Shown here: piece by piece, positions 1 through 6,431 of the stretch
Layout: every line of letters starts with the position of its first letter
Position numbering within the stretch: position 1 is the first letter of the stretch
Assembly: GCA_964517355.1 (NCBI GenBank)
Contig: CAZFCK010000037.1
Span: 1-27,486, forward strand
DNA: 27,486 nucleotides
Source of the DNA: CAZFCK01 sp964517355
GTDB lineage: Bacteria > Desulfobacterota > Desulfovibrionia > Desulfovibrionales > Desulfovibrionaceae
Direction: 5' to 3'
Position numbers and translations under genes: made by a program
Notes under the pieces: generated by a model
Told to the model about the DNA's origin: nothing
Database searches by the model: none
Seen by the model: only the letters and a program-made list of their open reading frames with translations

Positions 1-52
1 AATTGGAAATTGTTTCAAGGGAGAGCCTTGTTTCAAGGCGAAAATGCTCTAG
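1..52 (-). repeat. Dispersed hairpin repeat, edge-truncated copy
   Basis: Read on the minus strand this begins CTAGAGCATT and continues through GCCTTGAAACAAGGC and the first arm of the CCTTGAAACAATT hairpin, where the window starts. It is nearly identical to the copy at 27427-27486 in the opposite orientation, and to the start of the unit at 6534-6637. It is a member of the unit family described at 6432-6637. Confidence 0.8.
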
Positions 53-360
53 AAACAGGCCCTAATGAAACAGTAAATCACAGCTGAAGGACGCAGTTTT
101 GATTTGGAAATCGAATAATACCGTTTCCTGTTCATAGTGTCGACGCATGGCACCCCTTTCTAGATTACTGGAGGAATTACCAAGCTTCCCACAATGCCAG
201 AAGAAATATGGTATCTATTTGGTATTATAAAATTTAAAGTTTATTTTTGAAAAAGGTTCTCCCACCGGAAATTTTCATAAATTAATCTAGAAATGGAAAA
301 CGGTATAAGACTGACTCCGGCATCGAGGTTTTCTTTCCGGATAACCGGAGCCCTCACGCA
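53..360. other. Intergenic region downstream of cheV
   Basis: No coding region is supported here. The sequence is AT-richer than the flanking genes. Near 250-265 there is a short remnant (GAAAAAGGTTCTCCC) that resembles the second arm of hairpins found near 27400 and 6150. A weak inverted repeat TCCGG-ATAA-CCGGA at 336-349 lies just after the cheV stop. It could act as a terminator for the minus-strand operon but has no T-tract. No RNA gene was recognised. Confidence 0.5.
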
Positions 361-1338
361 TCAACTTTCCGAAGACTCGACCTTTCCCGCCAGGCTGCGT
401 TCGATAAGATCCTTGGCCCGTCTGGCCAGATCCGTGACTTCGGGCTTTGAAATCTGGTCGTCGGCGCCCACGCTTTCGCCCTTGTGCCGCAGTTTATCGG
501 TAATAATGGAGGAAAACAGGATTACGGGCAATTCCTTAAGCACCGGATCGGATTTGATGCATTTGGTAAGGTAGTGGCCGTCCATGCTGGGCATCTCGAT
601 ATCCGAGACCATGACCTGGACATAGTCCATGATGTTGCGCCCCTCCTGCTCGGCCTGCTCCTTGAGGGACAGAAGCTGCTCCCAGGCGTCCCGGCCGTTG
701 GTGAAGGCTTCCACGTCGAAATTGGCCTTTTGCAGCAAGTCCTTGAGCATGGCGCGGATAAGGCCGGAGTCGTCCGCAACCAGAGCGCGGTATCTGCGGT
801 CGCTGCTCCAATCTATGGCCTCGTCGAGCCTGAGTCCCAGGGCCGGGTTCAAGTCGGCCACAATTTTCTCGAGATCCAGCAAAAAGACGATGCGGTTTTC
901 CAGCTTGACGACGCCGGTGATGGAATTGGCGCTCACGGAGGCTACGTATCTATTGGGCGGCTCCACGGATTCCCAACTGATGCGGTGGATGCGCGTGACG
1001 CCCGTGACCATGAAGGCCGTGGTCACGTTGTTGAACTCGGTCACGATGACCTTGGGCGGTTCTTCCTCAACGCGGTATTTGCCGAGCCAGACCGCGAGAT
1101 CCACAATGGGAATGACATGGGAGCGCTGATTGAACGCGCCGAGCACAGAGGGATGATTGACTTCCGGGATGCCCGTGATCTTGGGCATGCGGATGATTTC
1201 CAGGACCTTGGCCACATTGACGCCGTAGTAGCCTTTGTATGGGGGCTCGCCGGGAACTTCCGCCTCTTCTTCAAGGTAGAATTCCACTATCTCCAGCTCA
1301 TTCGTCCCGGATTCAAGCAGAATATTGGTCTGGGTCAT
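361..1338 (-). CDS. cheV: CheV-type chemotaxis coupling protein (CheW domain + receiver)
   Basis: A cytoplasmic chemotaxis adaptor that would couple receptors to CheA and be tuned by phosphorylation of its own receiver. The 325-residue protein has a CheW-like domain (about residues 15-165, including YYGVNVAKVLEI and the GVVKLENRIVFLLDLEKI strand) and a receiver domain (about 183-315). The receiver has the acidic pair D189/D190, phospho-acceptor D246 in VSDIEMPSMDG and Lys298 in ISKPE. The ATG at 1338 is preferred over an in-frame start 90 bp upstream, because GGAGGGAC precedes it at good spacing and the upstream extension would overlap ispH. It follows ispH by 55 bp and is probably the last gene of that operon. 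Length and domain order are normal for CheV. Family assignment is secure; whether it is cheV or a paralogue cannot be told here. Confidence 0.93.
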   Translation of the reverse strand: MTQTNILLESGTNELEIVEFYLEEEAEVPGEPPYKGYYGVNVAKVLEIIRMPKITGIPEVNHPSVLGAFNQRSHVIPIVDLAVWLGKYRVEEEPPKVIVTEFNNVTTAFMVTGVTRIHRISWESVEPPNRYVASVSANSITGVVKLENRIVFLLDLEKIVADLNPALGLRLDEAIDWSSDRRYRALVADDSGLIRAMLKDLLQKANFDVEAFTNGRDAWEQLLSLKEQAEQEGRNIMDYVQVMVSDIEMPSMDGHYLTKCIKSDPVLKELPVILFSSIITDKLRHKGESVGADDQISKPEVTDLARRAKDLIERSLAGKVESSES

Positions 1339-1393
1339 ATACGTCCCTCCCTGCGCCGCGAGTGTGCCCCGGACGAGAGTTACAGGTGTTTTT

Positions 1394-2239
1394 TCAGAGC
1401 CCTCGCAATCGCTGTTCGATGGCATCAATTAATCTTTTGGGCGTCGAGGCACCGCCAGTCAAGCCAATTATAGCGTATTTTTTCAACTCTTCCAATGGCA
1501 GCTGCTCAGGAGTCTCCACATGGACGCAAAAAACGCCTTGTTCCCGCGCCACATCCACAAGCCGGCGCGTATTGCCGCTGGTGAAACCGCCCACCACCAC
1601 CATGGCTTCCACCTTCCGGGCAACGTCCACAGCTTCCTGCTGCCGTTCCCGGGTGGCGTCGCAAATGGTGTGCAGCACGGGCAATTCCGGGTTCAGCGAA
1701 CACAGGTAGTCGATAATTTCCTTAAAGGCGTTGCGATCCTGGGTTGTTTGCGCCGCCAGAAAACACCCTTCGATGTCGTCAAGTGCGCACCTTTTCAAGG
1801 CTTCGGGTGATTCGAAGACAATGGAACCGTCAATGGCGTAGCTCAACAAGCCCTGCACCTCCGGGTGGTCGGCTTCGCCAAACAGCAACAAGCGGCTTCC
1901 CTTTTCCGATTCTTCCGCAATCAGAACCTGGGCGCGTTTCACCTTTGGGCAGGTTGCGTCCGTGATGAACACGTCGCGGTCGCGCAAGGACTGTTCCACG
2001 TCTTTGGGAATGCCGTGGGCGCGGATAACCACGTGGCTCCCCGGCATGATCTCCGCCGGACTACCGGCCGCGTGCACTCCCTTGGCCGCGTATTCCTCCA
2101 ACACCTGAGGATTATGAATGATGGGGCCCAAGGTAAAGATATCGCCGTCCTTGGCGTTGGAAACCACGCGATCCAACTTGCGCAAGGCCAAATCCACTCC
2201 CATACAAAAACCGGCCGTTTCAGCCCGAATCACTCGCAT
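1394..2239 (-). CDS. ispH: 4-hydroxy-3-methylbut-2-enyl diphosphate reductase (IspH/LytB)
   Basis: Last enzyme of the methylerythritol phosphate pathway. It reductively converts HMBPP to IPP and DMAPP using a [4Fe-4S] cluster. All three cluster cysteines are visible: Cys12 (FCMGV), Cys97 (DATCP) and Cys193 (CDATRERQ). Substrate-pocket motifs are also present: IIHNP (His42), RAHGIP (His75), GEADHPEV (His125) and FTSGNT (about 219-224). At 281 residues it is close to the usual bacterial length, with no N-terminal extension. The ATG at 2239 has GAGG seven bases upstream and overlaps the end of dus by 10 bp, so the two are very likely translated from one mRNA. cheV follows in the same direction. 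Confidence 0.97.
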   Translation of the reverse strand: MRVIRAETAGFCMGVDLALRKLDRVVSNAKDGDIFTLGPIIHNPQVLEEYAAKGVHAAGSPAEIMPGSHVVIRAHGIPKDVEQSLRDRDVFITDATCPKVKRAQVLIAEESEKGSRLLLFGEADHPEVQGLLSYAIDGSIVFESPEALKRCALDDIEGCFLAAQTTQDRNAFKEIIDYLCSLNPELPVLHTICDATRERQQEAVDVARKVEAMVVVGGFTSGNTRRLVDVAREQGVFCVHVETPEQLPLEELKKYAIIGLTGGASTPKRLIDAIEQRLRGL

Positions 2240-3309
2240 GAAAAAACCTCATTCTTATGCAGCGCTCCCTCCCGGCCGCCCCCCCGCGCCGCGGGAAGCG
2301 CTTCCAGTTCGTGGAGCATTTCTTCCAGTTCCTGCCAAGCATTACATAAAGTCAGCCGCTTACGCAATGAGGCCGCGCCCGGTACCCCGCGTAAATATCT
2401 GGGTGCGAAGGTTCGCATTTTCATAAGCGCATCGCGCCCACGTCCGTATTCACGCGCCAGGGCCGCATGGCGGCGCACCAGGGCCGCAACCGCCGCGCCA
2501 TGCCGGGGCTGTTCCACACTTCGCCCCTCGTGGTGTTGGACATAGCGCGTAAAAATGCGCGGATCGGCAAGCGCGCCGCGGGCGAACATCACGCCGTCGG
2601 CGCCTGTCCGCTCCATGCAGTCTTGCGCGGCCTCGGCACTGACGAGATCTCCGGAGGCAAGCACGGGAACGCGCACCGCGGCCTTCAGGCGTTTGATCGC
2701 CTCCCAGCGCGCCTCGCCGGAAAATAGCTGGCGCGCTCTGCGCGGATGCAGGCAGAGCCAGCCTGCGCCGCTGTCCTCAAGCGCGCGGCCGAGTTCCTCC
2801 ACCACGTCGTCGCTCCCCGCCCACCCCAGGCGGAATTTCACCCCCACGCGACCCTCCCCGGCCGCAGCGGTCATCTCGCGCACCAGGTCGCAGAGGTTTT
2901 CACGCGTCTCGGCCGTGCGCAGCATGGCGGCTCCCGCCCCTGTTTTCACCACCTTGGGCACGGCGCATCCGGCATTGATGTCGAACCACCCATAGCCCCT
3001 GTCCACCAGGCGGCGGGTCGCCTCCACCATAAACCCGCGCTCGCAGCCGAAAAGTTGCACCACCAGCGGCGCATCTCCGGGGCAGGTGTCCAAAAGCTGC
3101 TCCGTGCCGGGACTGCGGTAAATCAGTCCCTTGGCGCTGACCATTTCCGTACAGGCGCAGGCAGCGCCTTGCTCACGGCACAGCAGTCTGAAGGGCAAAT
3201 CGGAAAAGCCCGCCAACGGAGCCAGCCAAGGGGCGTTATGGGCAAAAGGCGGCGCCTCTTTCCCAGTGTCTCCACTTTTTTCCATTCGTATTCTATCGCA
3301 GTTTATCAT
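2230..3309 (-). CDS. tRNA-dihydrouridine synthase (Dus family)
   Basis: An FMN-dependent enzyme reducing uridine to dihydrouridine in the D-loop or nearby positions of tRNA. Visible features are the N-terminal PLAGFSDLPFR flavin-binding segment, the catalytic-loop Cys115 in NAGCAVPKVVK, VKFRLGW, the HPRRARQ tRNA/FMN segment, and the barrel end SGDLVSAE...GVMFARGAL. The usual family loop reads GCPxxKV; here the order is GCAVPKV, a small deviation that keeps the cysteine. Neither possible start (ATG 3309 or ATG 3285, eight codons later) has a good ribosome site, so the true N-terminus is uncertain. The C-terminus is rich in Arg/Gly/Ala. The gene lies 21 bp after the upstream hypothetical gene and overlaps ispH. 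Which Dus subfamily it belongs to is not clear. Confidence 0.92.
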   Translation of the reverse strand: MINCDRIRMEKSGDTGKEAPPFAHNAPWLAPLAGFSDLPFRLLCREQGAACACTEMVSAKGLIYRSPGTEQLLDTCPGDAPLVVQLFGCERGFMVEATRRLVDRGYGWFDINAGCAVPKVVKTGAGAAMLRTAETRENLCDLVREMTAAAGEGRVGVKFRLGWAGSDDVVEELGRALEDSGAGWLCLHPRRARQLFSGEARWEAIKRLKAAVRVPVLASGDLVSAEAAQDCMERTGADGVMFARGALADPRIFTRYVQHHEGRSVEQPRHGAAVAALVRRHAALAREYGRGRDALMKMRTFAPRYLRGVPGAASLRKRLTLCNAWQELEEMLHELEALPAARGGGREGALHKNEVFSCE

Positions 3310-3330
3310 TGAAATGTGTACGTGCCGGGA

Positions 3331-4179
3331 TCAGACGCGAGTGGAAAAGCGGGGTCTTCCGGAGATGGCTTCCCGCGCCAGGAGTTCGCCCAGCAAGGAG
3401 CCCCGCCCCGAAGGCAAGGGCGCCACATCCCCGGAATCCAGGCGCGCGCCGAGGGCTTCGCCCAAAATGCCCGCCAAAGACTCACGCACATGCGGCACCT
3501 GCCCGGGGTGTTCAAGAAGCAATTGATAGCGGCCATGAGGGGGGCGAAAAAGCACATGCAGCTCGCAATGCCCCATTTTGGGAAGCACGAAGGAAAATCC
3601 AGCTTCCATGAGTTCTTTGCCGTGGAGCGCCAGCAATTCCTGGTCACGGGCCTGGGGCAGCAGCCAGGGAGCGAGAAGCACGCGGCCGCCTTCACGGTCG
3701 CGCAGCCACATGTTGAGCCGCTGTTGCCGCTGGCCCAATGCTTCAAAGGCTTGCCCCATCGCGCCGTCTTCCCGCAGCAACTCTTTGAAGCGTTTTTTTC
3801 GCGGCTCCAGGCGGCGTTCCGCGGAAAGCGTTTCCGCAGCAGGCAGGAAAAGCCTCTCAAAAACCTGCCGCTGCTTCCAAAAAGCGTGCACAAGCGCGAC
3901 AAGCCCTCCGCCTTCTTTGCCCGGAACGATTTCCTTGAGCACTATTTCGGGAACAAGCCGCTCGATGACGAAAAAAAGGCGTTGCCCGGGCTGGGGATCG
4001 CCCCCCAATTCCGCCAAAAGCACCTGGCCGTCAATTTCCACCCAGGCCAGAGAAGCGGACTGCCGGCGTACGAAGGTTCCGGCCACGCGCTGCCCCACAG
4101 CGTGTTTGCGGCGAAAGGCTTCGCGCCTGTCCTTGCGGCCGCCGTAGCCGCCGCCCGTTCCGTATCCTGAAATACGCAT
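3331..4179 (-). CDS. Conserved-looking protein of unknown function, possibly FliK-like
   Basis: A 282-residue soluble protein with no signal peptide or membrane segment. The N-terminus is basic and Gly-rich (about 1-30). Residues 25-70 look like a small beta domain (GQRVAGTFV...LAWVEIDGQVLLAEL...PGQRLFFVIE). A charged helical middle follows, then a C-terminal part with GFSFVLPKMGHCELHVLF. The last segment loosely resembles the C-terminal domain of flagellar hook-length control (FliK-type) proteins, where a strand of the form 'LGxVEVxL' is typical. This is a guess from pattern and flagellar context, not a firm homology. The gene is 21 bp upstream of dus in the same operon. The opposite strand also carries a long open frame (3316-4170), but the minus frame fits the operon, codon use and spacing better. 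Confidence 0.7.
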   Translation of the reverse strand: MRISGYGTGGGYGGRKDRREAFRRKHAVGQRVAGTFVRRQSASLAWVEIDGQVLLAELGGDPQPGQRLFFVIERLVPEIVLKEIVPGKEGGGLVALVHAFWKQRQVFERLFLPAAETLSAERRLEPRKKRFKELLREDGAMGQAFEALGQRQQRLNMWLRDREGGRVLLAPWLLPQARDQELLALHGKELMEAGFSFVLPKMGHCELHVLFRPPHGRYQLLLEHPGQVPHVRESLAGILGEALGARLDSGDVAPLPSGRGSLLGELLAREAISGRPRFSTRV

Positions 4180-4250
4180 GATGCATCATCTTTCGCGCAT
4201 GATAAGCGCATATTGACTCTGAAACAGGAATGCCCCGGCGGCCTAGGAAT

Positions 4251-4297
4251 GCCTCCGGCGGCTTAAGAACCTTTTAAAAACGGTTCTTAAGAATCTC
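4251..4297. repeat. TTAAGAACC hairpin module, copy 1
   Basis: GCCTCCGGCGG precedes an inverted repeat with arms CTTAAGAACC (4262-4271) and GGTTCTTAAG (4282-4291), followed by AATCTC. Near-identical modules occur at about 6123-6169 and 22793-22842. The structure resembles an intrinsic terminator. On the plus strand a short T-run follows about 10 bp later; on the minus strand no T-run follows. Confidence 0.8.
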
Positions 4298-4323
4298 TAA
4301 ATTTTTTTATATTCGATAATCTG

Positions 4324-4353
4324 TTGACATGTTTATATTTCTATACATGATAT
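4324..4353 (+). promoter_or_regulatory. Promoter-like boxes inside repeat module (copy 1)
   Basis: TTGACA at 4324-4329 and TGATAT at 4348-4353 are separated by 18 bp in an AT-rich segment. The homologous repeat at 22870-22899 keeps TTGTCA, the same 18-bp spacing and TGCTAT. The pair points to the plus strand, antisense to the gene at 4517-4993. It is a sequence match only; AT-rich DNA gives such matches by chance. Confidence 0.25.
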
Positions 4354-4359
4354 TCGCGG

Positions 4360-4409
4360 GTCCAGGGAGGCGTTCCCCCCTGGCGGGGTTTGGGGCGGAG
4401 CCCCAAAAC
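4360..4409. repeat. GTCCAGGGA / GGGGCGGAGCCCC module, copy 1
   Basis: Two short inverted repeats: CCAGGGAGG...CCCCCCTGG and GGGGC-GGA-GCCCC, followed by AAAACA. Diverged relatives occur at 6355-6405 and 23080-23123. The module lies between the AT-rich promoter-like module and the CCTGAAACAA unit here, but its position in the series differs at the other locus. Confidence 0.65.
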
Positions 4410-4430
4410 AACCTGTCTTAACGTTAAAAC

Positions 4431-4500
4431 GCTCTTATGCGTTTCCCTGAAACAACAAACATTGTTTCAGGAGTGATTTCCAAAGGCGAAAACGCGCTGG
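4431..4500 (-). repeat. CCTGAAACAA hairpin unit, diverged copy
   Basis: On the minus strand the order is GCGTTTTCGCC, a decayed CCTTTGG segment, a hairpin with arms CCTGAAACAA/TTGTTTCAGG (4446-4455 and 4462-4471, loop of 6), and GGGAAACGCATAAGAGCG. The order matches the unit at 6534-6637. The left CCTTGAAACAAGG mini-hairpin has decayed but the main stem is perfect. Confidence 0.7.
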
Positions 4501-4516
4501 AGCGCCATGTCCTGTA

Positions 4517-4993
4517 TCAGGACCGGCGCGCTTCCATGAGGATGAGTTCGACCTCGTCAATGGAAATGCCCGCGGCCTGGGCCAGGGCTCTGACCGATAA
4601 TCCGCGTCTATGGCCATTGAGCACAATCTGTCTCGGACTCTCGGGCTTTCGCGGGATCCTGTCGCTGCGCTCCAGCAGCGCTTCCAAATCCCGGGCGCGC
4701 TGCTCCAGGCGCTGATCGAGCCGCAAAAGCTCCTGCTGGCGCTCCTCAAACGAGGCCACGAGTTCCTGTTCCAGTTCCGCGCTGAAGGAGAGCTTGGCCA
4801 CGAACTGCTCCTGCTTTTGCTGAAGCTGTTCAAGCAGGGACTCCGAGCGTTTCAGTCTTTTAAAAAACAGGAGAACGGCCAGCAGAAGAATGAATTCCGT
4901 GGCTGTAAGACCGATGAGCAGCCAGGGAGCGATGGAATCTGACATGATGTGGAGGGTACCCTTGCGCCAATCGATGTGACCGGGTGCGGTCAC
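4517..4993 (-). CDS. Membrane-anchored coiled-coil protein, DUF2802-like, flagellar neighbourhood
   Basis: 158 residues. One transmembrane helix (about residues 21-44, IAPWLLIGLTATEFILLLAV) is followed by a long Glu/Gln/Leu/Arg-rich coiled coil (about 45-115). A short C-terminal helix-turn-helix-like segment (GLSVRALAQAAGISIDEVEL) resembles the ending of DUF2802 proteins found beside flagellar genes. The start is ambiguous. GTG at 4993 overlaps the upstream TGA by four bases (GTGA) and has a weak AGG. ATG at 4945 would begin MSDSIAPW and still contain the whole membrane helix. It probably sits in the inner membrane with the coiled coil in the cytoplasm. It is third in the fliL group. Function unknown; the flagellar link is from context. 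Confidence 0.78.
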   Translation of the reverse strand: MTAPGHIDWRKGTLHIMSDSIAPWLLIGLTATEFILLLAVLLFFKRLKRSESLLEQLQQKQEQFVAKLSFSAELEQELVASFEERQQELLRLDQRLEQRARDLEALLERSDRIPRKPESPRQIVLNGHRRGLSVRALAQAAGISIDEVELILMEARRS

Positions 4994-5301
4994 ACGCGCC
5001 TGTTGACGATATTTCCGGCCCAGGGGCTCTCCTTGGTATCAGGGGGGCTCTCCTCGGGGGGCCGTTTCCGTTGTCTACCGCGCCCCCCGCCGTGGTGCTG
5101 CCCGCCGGCCTGTTTGCCGTCCGGCTGCACCTCCTGGGACGCATCCTGCCGTTCGAGCTTTTGAACCTGACTCTGTTCGTTTTTCAGGGTCTCCTGCGCA
5201 TGCTCGCGCGCAACGGTCTGCTGCGCCTCGGGATGCCCCTGCATGGCGCCCGATATCTCTCCCACCAGAGGGATCTGCATGAATACCAAGTTGATGGACA
5301 T
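4990..5301 (-). CDS. Small hydrophilic protein of unknown function downstream of fliL
   Basis: 103 residues. The first 20 residues are hydrophobic to neutral (MSINLVFMQIPLVGEISGAM). The rest is very hydrophilic, rich in Gln, Glu, His, Gly and Arg, and looks disordered (a GGQHHGGGRGRQRKRPPEE stretch near 67-85). It starts one base after the fliL stop with AAATAAG upstream, and its TGA overlaps the GTG of the next gene by four bases. This tight packing is the main reason to accept it as real. No family was recognised. A role in the flagellar basal body or stator is possible only from position. Confidence 0.65.
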   Translation of the reverse strand: MSINLVFMQIPLVGEISGAMQGHPEAQQTVAREHAQETLKNEQSQVQKLERQDASQEVQPDGKQAGGQHHGGGRGRQRKRPPEESPPDTKESPWAGNIVNRRV

Positions 5302-5302
5302 C

Positions 5303-6010
5303 TTATTTCACCAGATATTCTTCTATGAGCAACTCCTGGATCTGGTCTACGTTGAGATATTGGTTGATAACGGAAATAAGGTCGTTTTTCAGTTGCTCCG
5401 CCATTGTCGCATCGGACAAAAAACGCAAATCTTTATTTTTGAGATAATAAAAGATAGCGTCGCGAAGCACAAGCCTCTTATGCGTTATTTCCCAGGCCAG
5501 CTTTTCGTTTTCCGTGACCAGGGAAAATTTGAAGGACAGCAGCCGGACCTGACCTTCCGCATTGACATGCTCCACCAGAAAAGGCTTAAAGGCAATCAAA
5601 TGTTCCGTGGGGGGCGGCGGTTCCTCCGGGACGGGCGTTTCGGGCTGCTCCACCGCGGGGGGCGGTTCAGGAGGCTTCTCCGCCTCAGGCCACAGGATAA
5701 CGGCCACGACAACACCCACCAGAAGCAGCAGGCCGCCGATCAACCCGCCGAGAACGCGCTTGTCTTTGAGCAGCTCCCTGATGCCGGGCTTTTCCGCGGG
5801 CGGCGGCTCTTCCCGCAAGGGAGCTTCAGGCTCTTCCTCCTCCTCTTCCTCCTCATCGAGAAAGGGGGCGTCGTCAAGATCCAGCTCAACCTTGTCCTTA
5901 TCCGCCGCGAAGTCGTCCTCCTTGAGTTCCTCGGCGTCAAGCAAGGCCTTGTCGCGTTGCGCCTCCTCCAGGGCGTCCTGATCATCGTCGGCAACGAGCC
6001 ACAACAACAT
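5303..6010 (-). CDS. fliL: Flagellar basal body-associated protein FliL
   Basis: FliL is a single-span inner-membrane protein around the stator that supports motor torque. The 235-residue product has an 85-residue acidic cytoplasmic N-terminus that includes eight consecutive Glu (53-60), a transmembrane helix at about 86-107 and a Pro/Glu-rich linker. The periplasmic FliL domain carries LRDAIFYYLKNKDLRFL and ends in ELLIEEYLVK. Typical FliL proteins are about 150-180 residues, so the extra length is the acidic N-terminal extension and linker. The ATG at 6010 has GAGG at good spacing. The two following small genes are translationally packed with it. Upstream lie 620 bp of repeats, so its promoter probably sits at about 6015-6110, but no clear boxes were found. 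Confidence 0.88.
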   Translation of the reverse strand: MLLWLVADDDQDALEEAQRDKALLDAEELKEDDFAADKDKVELDLDDAPFLDEEEEEEEEPEAPLREEPPPAEKPGIRELLKDKRVLGGLIGGLLLLVGVVVAVILWPEAEKPPEPPPAVEQPETPVPEEPPPPTEHLIAFKPFLVEHVNAEGQVRLLSFKFSLVTENEKLAWEITHKRLVLRDAIFYYLKNKDLRFLSDATMAEQLKNDLISVINQYLNVDQIQELLIEEYLVK

Positions 6011-6122
6011 AAGGGCCTCACGCGGTATGACAGAAATATGCGCGACAGGCGTCCACCTTCTGTCCGGTCACGCGCGGTCTCGTTTTTTCATTGCTGCGCG
6101 GGAGAGCCTTTAAAATACAACT

Positions 6123-6169
6123 GCCTCCGGCGGCTTAAGAACCTTTTGAAAAAGGTTCTCGAGAATCTC
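6123..6169. repeat. TTAAGAACC hairpin module, copy 2
   Basis: GCCTCCGGCGG followed by CTTAAGAACCTTTT (6134-6147) and the imperfect partner AAAAGGTTCTCGAG, then AATCTCC. The right arm has two changes relative to 22806-22836, so this stem is weaker. It leads directly into the CTAGAGCATT element at 6183. Confidence 0.75.
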
Positions 6170-6182
6170 CAAAACGTTTTAC

Positions 6183-6311
6183 CTAGAGCATTGAAACTTT
6201 GAAAAAGTTGAAAGGCTCTGCAAAGATTTGCTTGCAAATCTTTGCCGCGAAATGATTGCAGGCGGGCTTTGCCCGCCGTTAAGCGATCATTTCAAGCGTT
6301 AAATGCTCTAG
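6183..6311. repeat. 129-bp nested-palindrome element with 10-bp terminal inverted repeats
   Basis: Termini CTAGAGCATT (6183-6192) and AATGCTCTAG (6302-6311) are exact inverted repeats. Inside lie AACTTT-GAA-AAAGTT (6195-6209), a perfect 12-bp stem GCAAAGATTTGC/GCAAATCTTTGC (6220-6245, loop TT), and GGCGGGC-TTT-GCCCGCC (6261-6277) enclosed by AAATGAT/ATCATTT (6250-6256 and 6286-6292). No open reading frame and no obvious target-site duplication. It looks like a miniature element or a structured RNA; both are inferences. Confidence 0.7.
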
Positions 6312-6354
6312 CTGACAAACAAAAAAAGCAATAATGTTATGCACACACCCGCAA

Positions 6355-6405
6355 GTCCAAGGAAAAGTAATTCCCTGGCGTTTTTTTGAGCGGAGCCACA
6401 AAAAA
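6355..6405. repeat. GTCCAGGGA / GGGGCGGAGCCCC module, decayed copy
   Basis: GTCCAAGGA...TTCCCTGGCG, a run of T, GAGCGGAGCCACAAAA. It aligns along its length with 4360-4409, but the stems are broken by substitutions, consistent with an old copy. Confidence 0.55.
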
Positions 6406-6431
6406 CACTATCGCTACGTCACCATGCCCCA

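Larger units (their letters stand above)
4180..4516. other. Repeat-filled intergenic region
   Basis: 337 bp without a gene. It contains, in plus-strand order, a near-duplicate of GGAATGCCYCGGCGGC at 4228-4260, the TTAAGAACC hairpin module (4251-4297), an AT-rich module with a promoter-like TTGACA/TGATAT pair (4298-4358), a GGGGC-GGA-GCCCC module (4360-4409) and a diverged CCTGAAACAA hairpin unit (4431-4500). The first 60 bp next to the 4179 start probably hold that gene's promoter, but I cannot assign boxes. Confidence 0.7.

Noticed and set aside
145..160. TGGCACCCCTTTCTAG as a sigma-54 promoter
   Set aside because: The -24 half fits but the -12 half reads TCTA instead of TTGC, and no gene follows on that strand.
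235..262. TAAAGTTT as a sigma-28 -35 box
   Set aside because: The -35 match is exact, but nothing like GCCGATAA follows at 11 bp and the only gene downstream is on the other strand.
484..1473. 329-codon plus-strand open frame opposite cheV
   Set aside because: It is the reverse complement of a clear CheV reading frame, with His/Asp/Gly-rich shadow composition and no motif.
3316..4170. 284-codon plus-strand open frame opposite the FliK-like gene
   Set aside because: It would stand alone between minus-strand genes, has no good ribosome site, and the minus frame fits the dus operon by spacing. Some doubt remains because neither protein is recognised.
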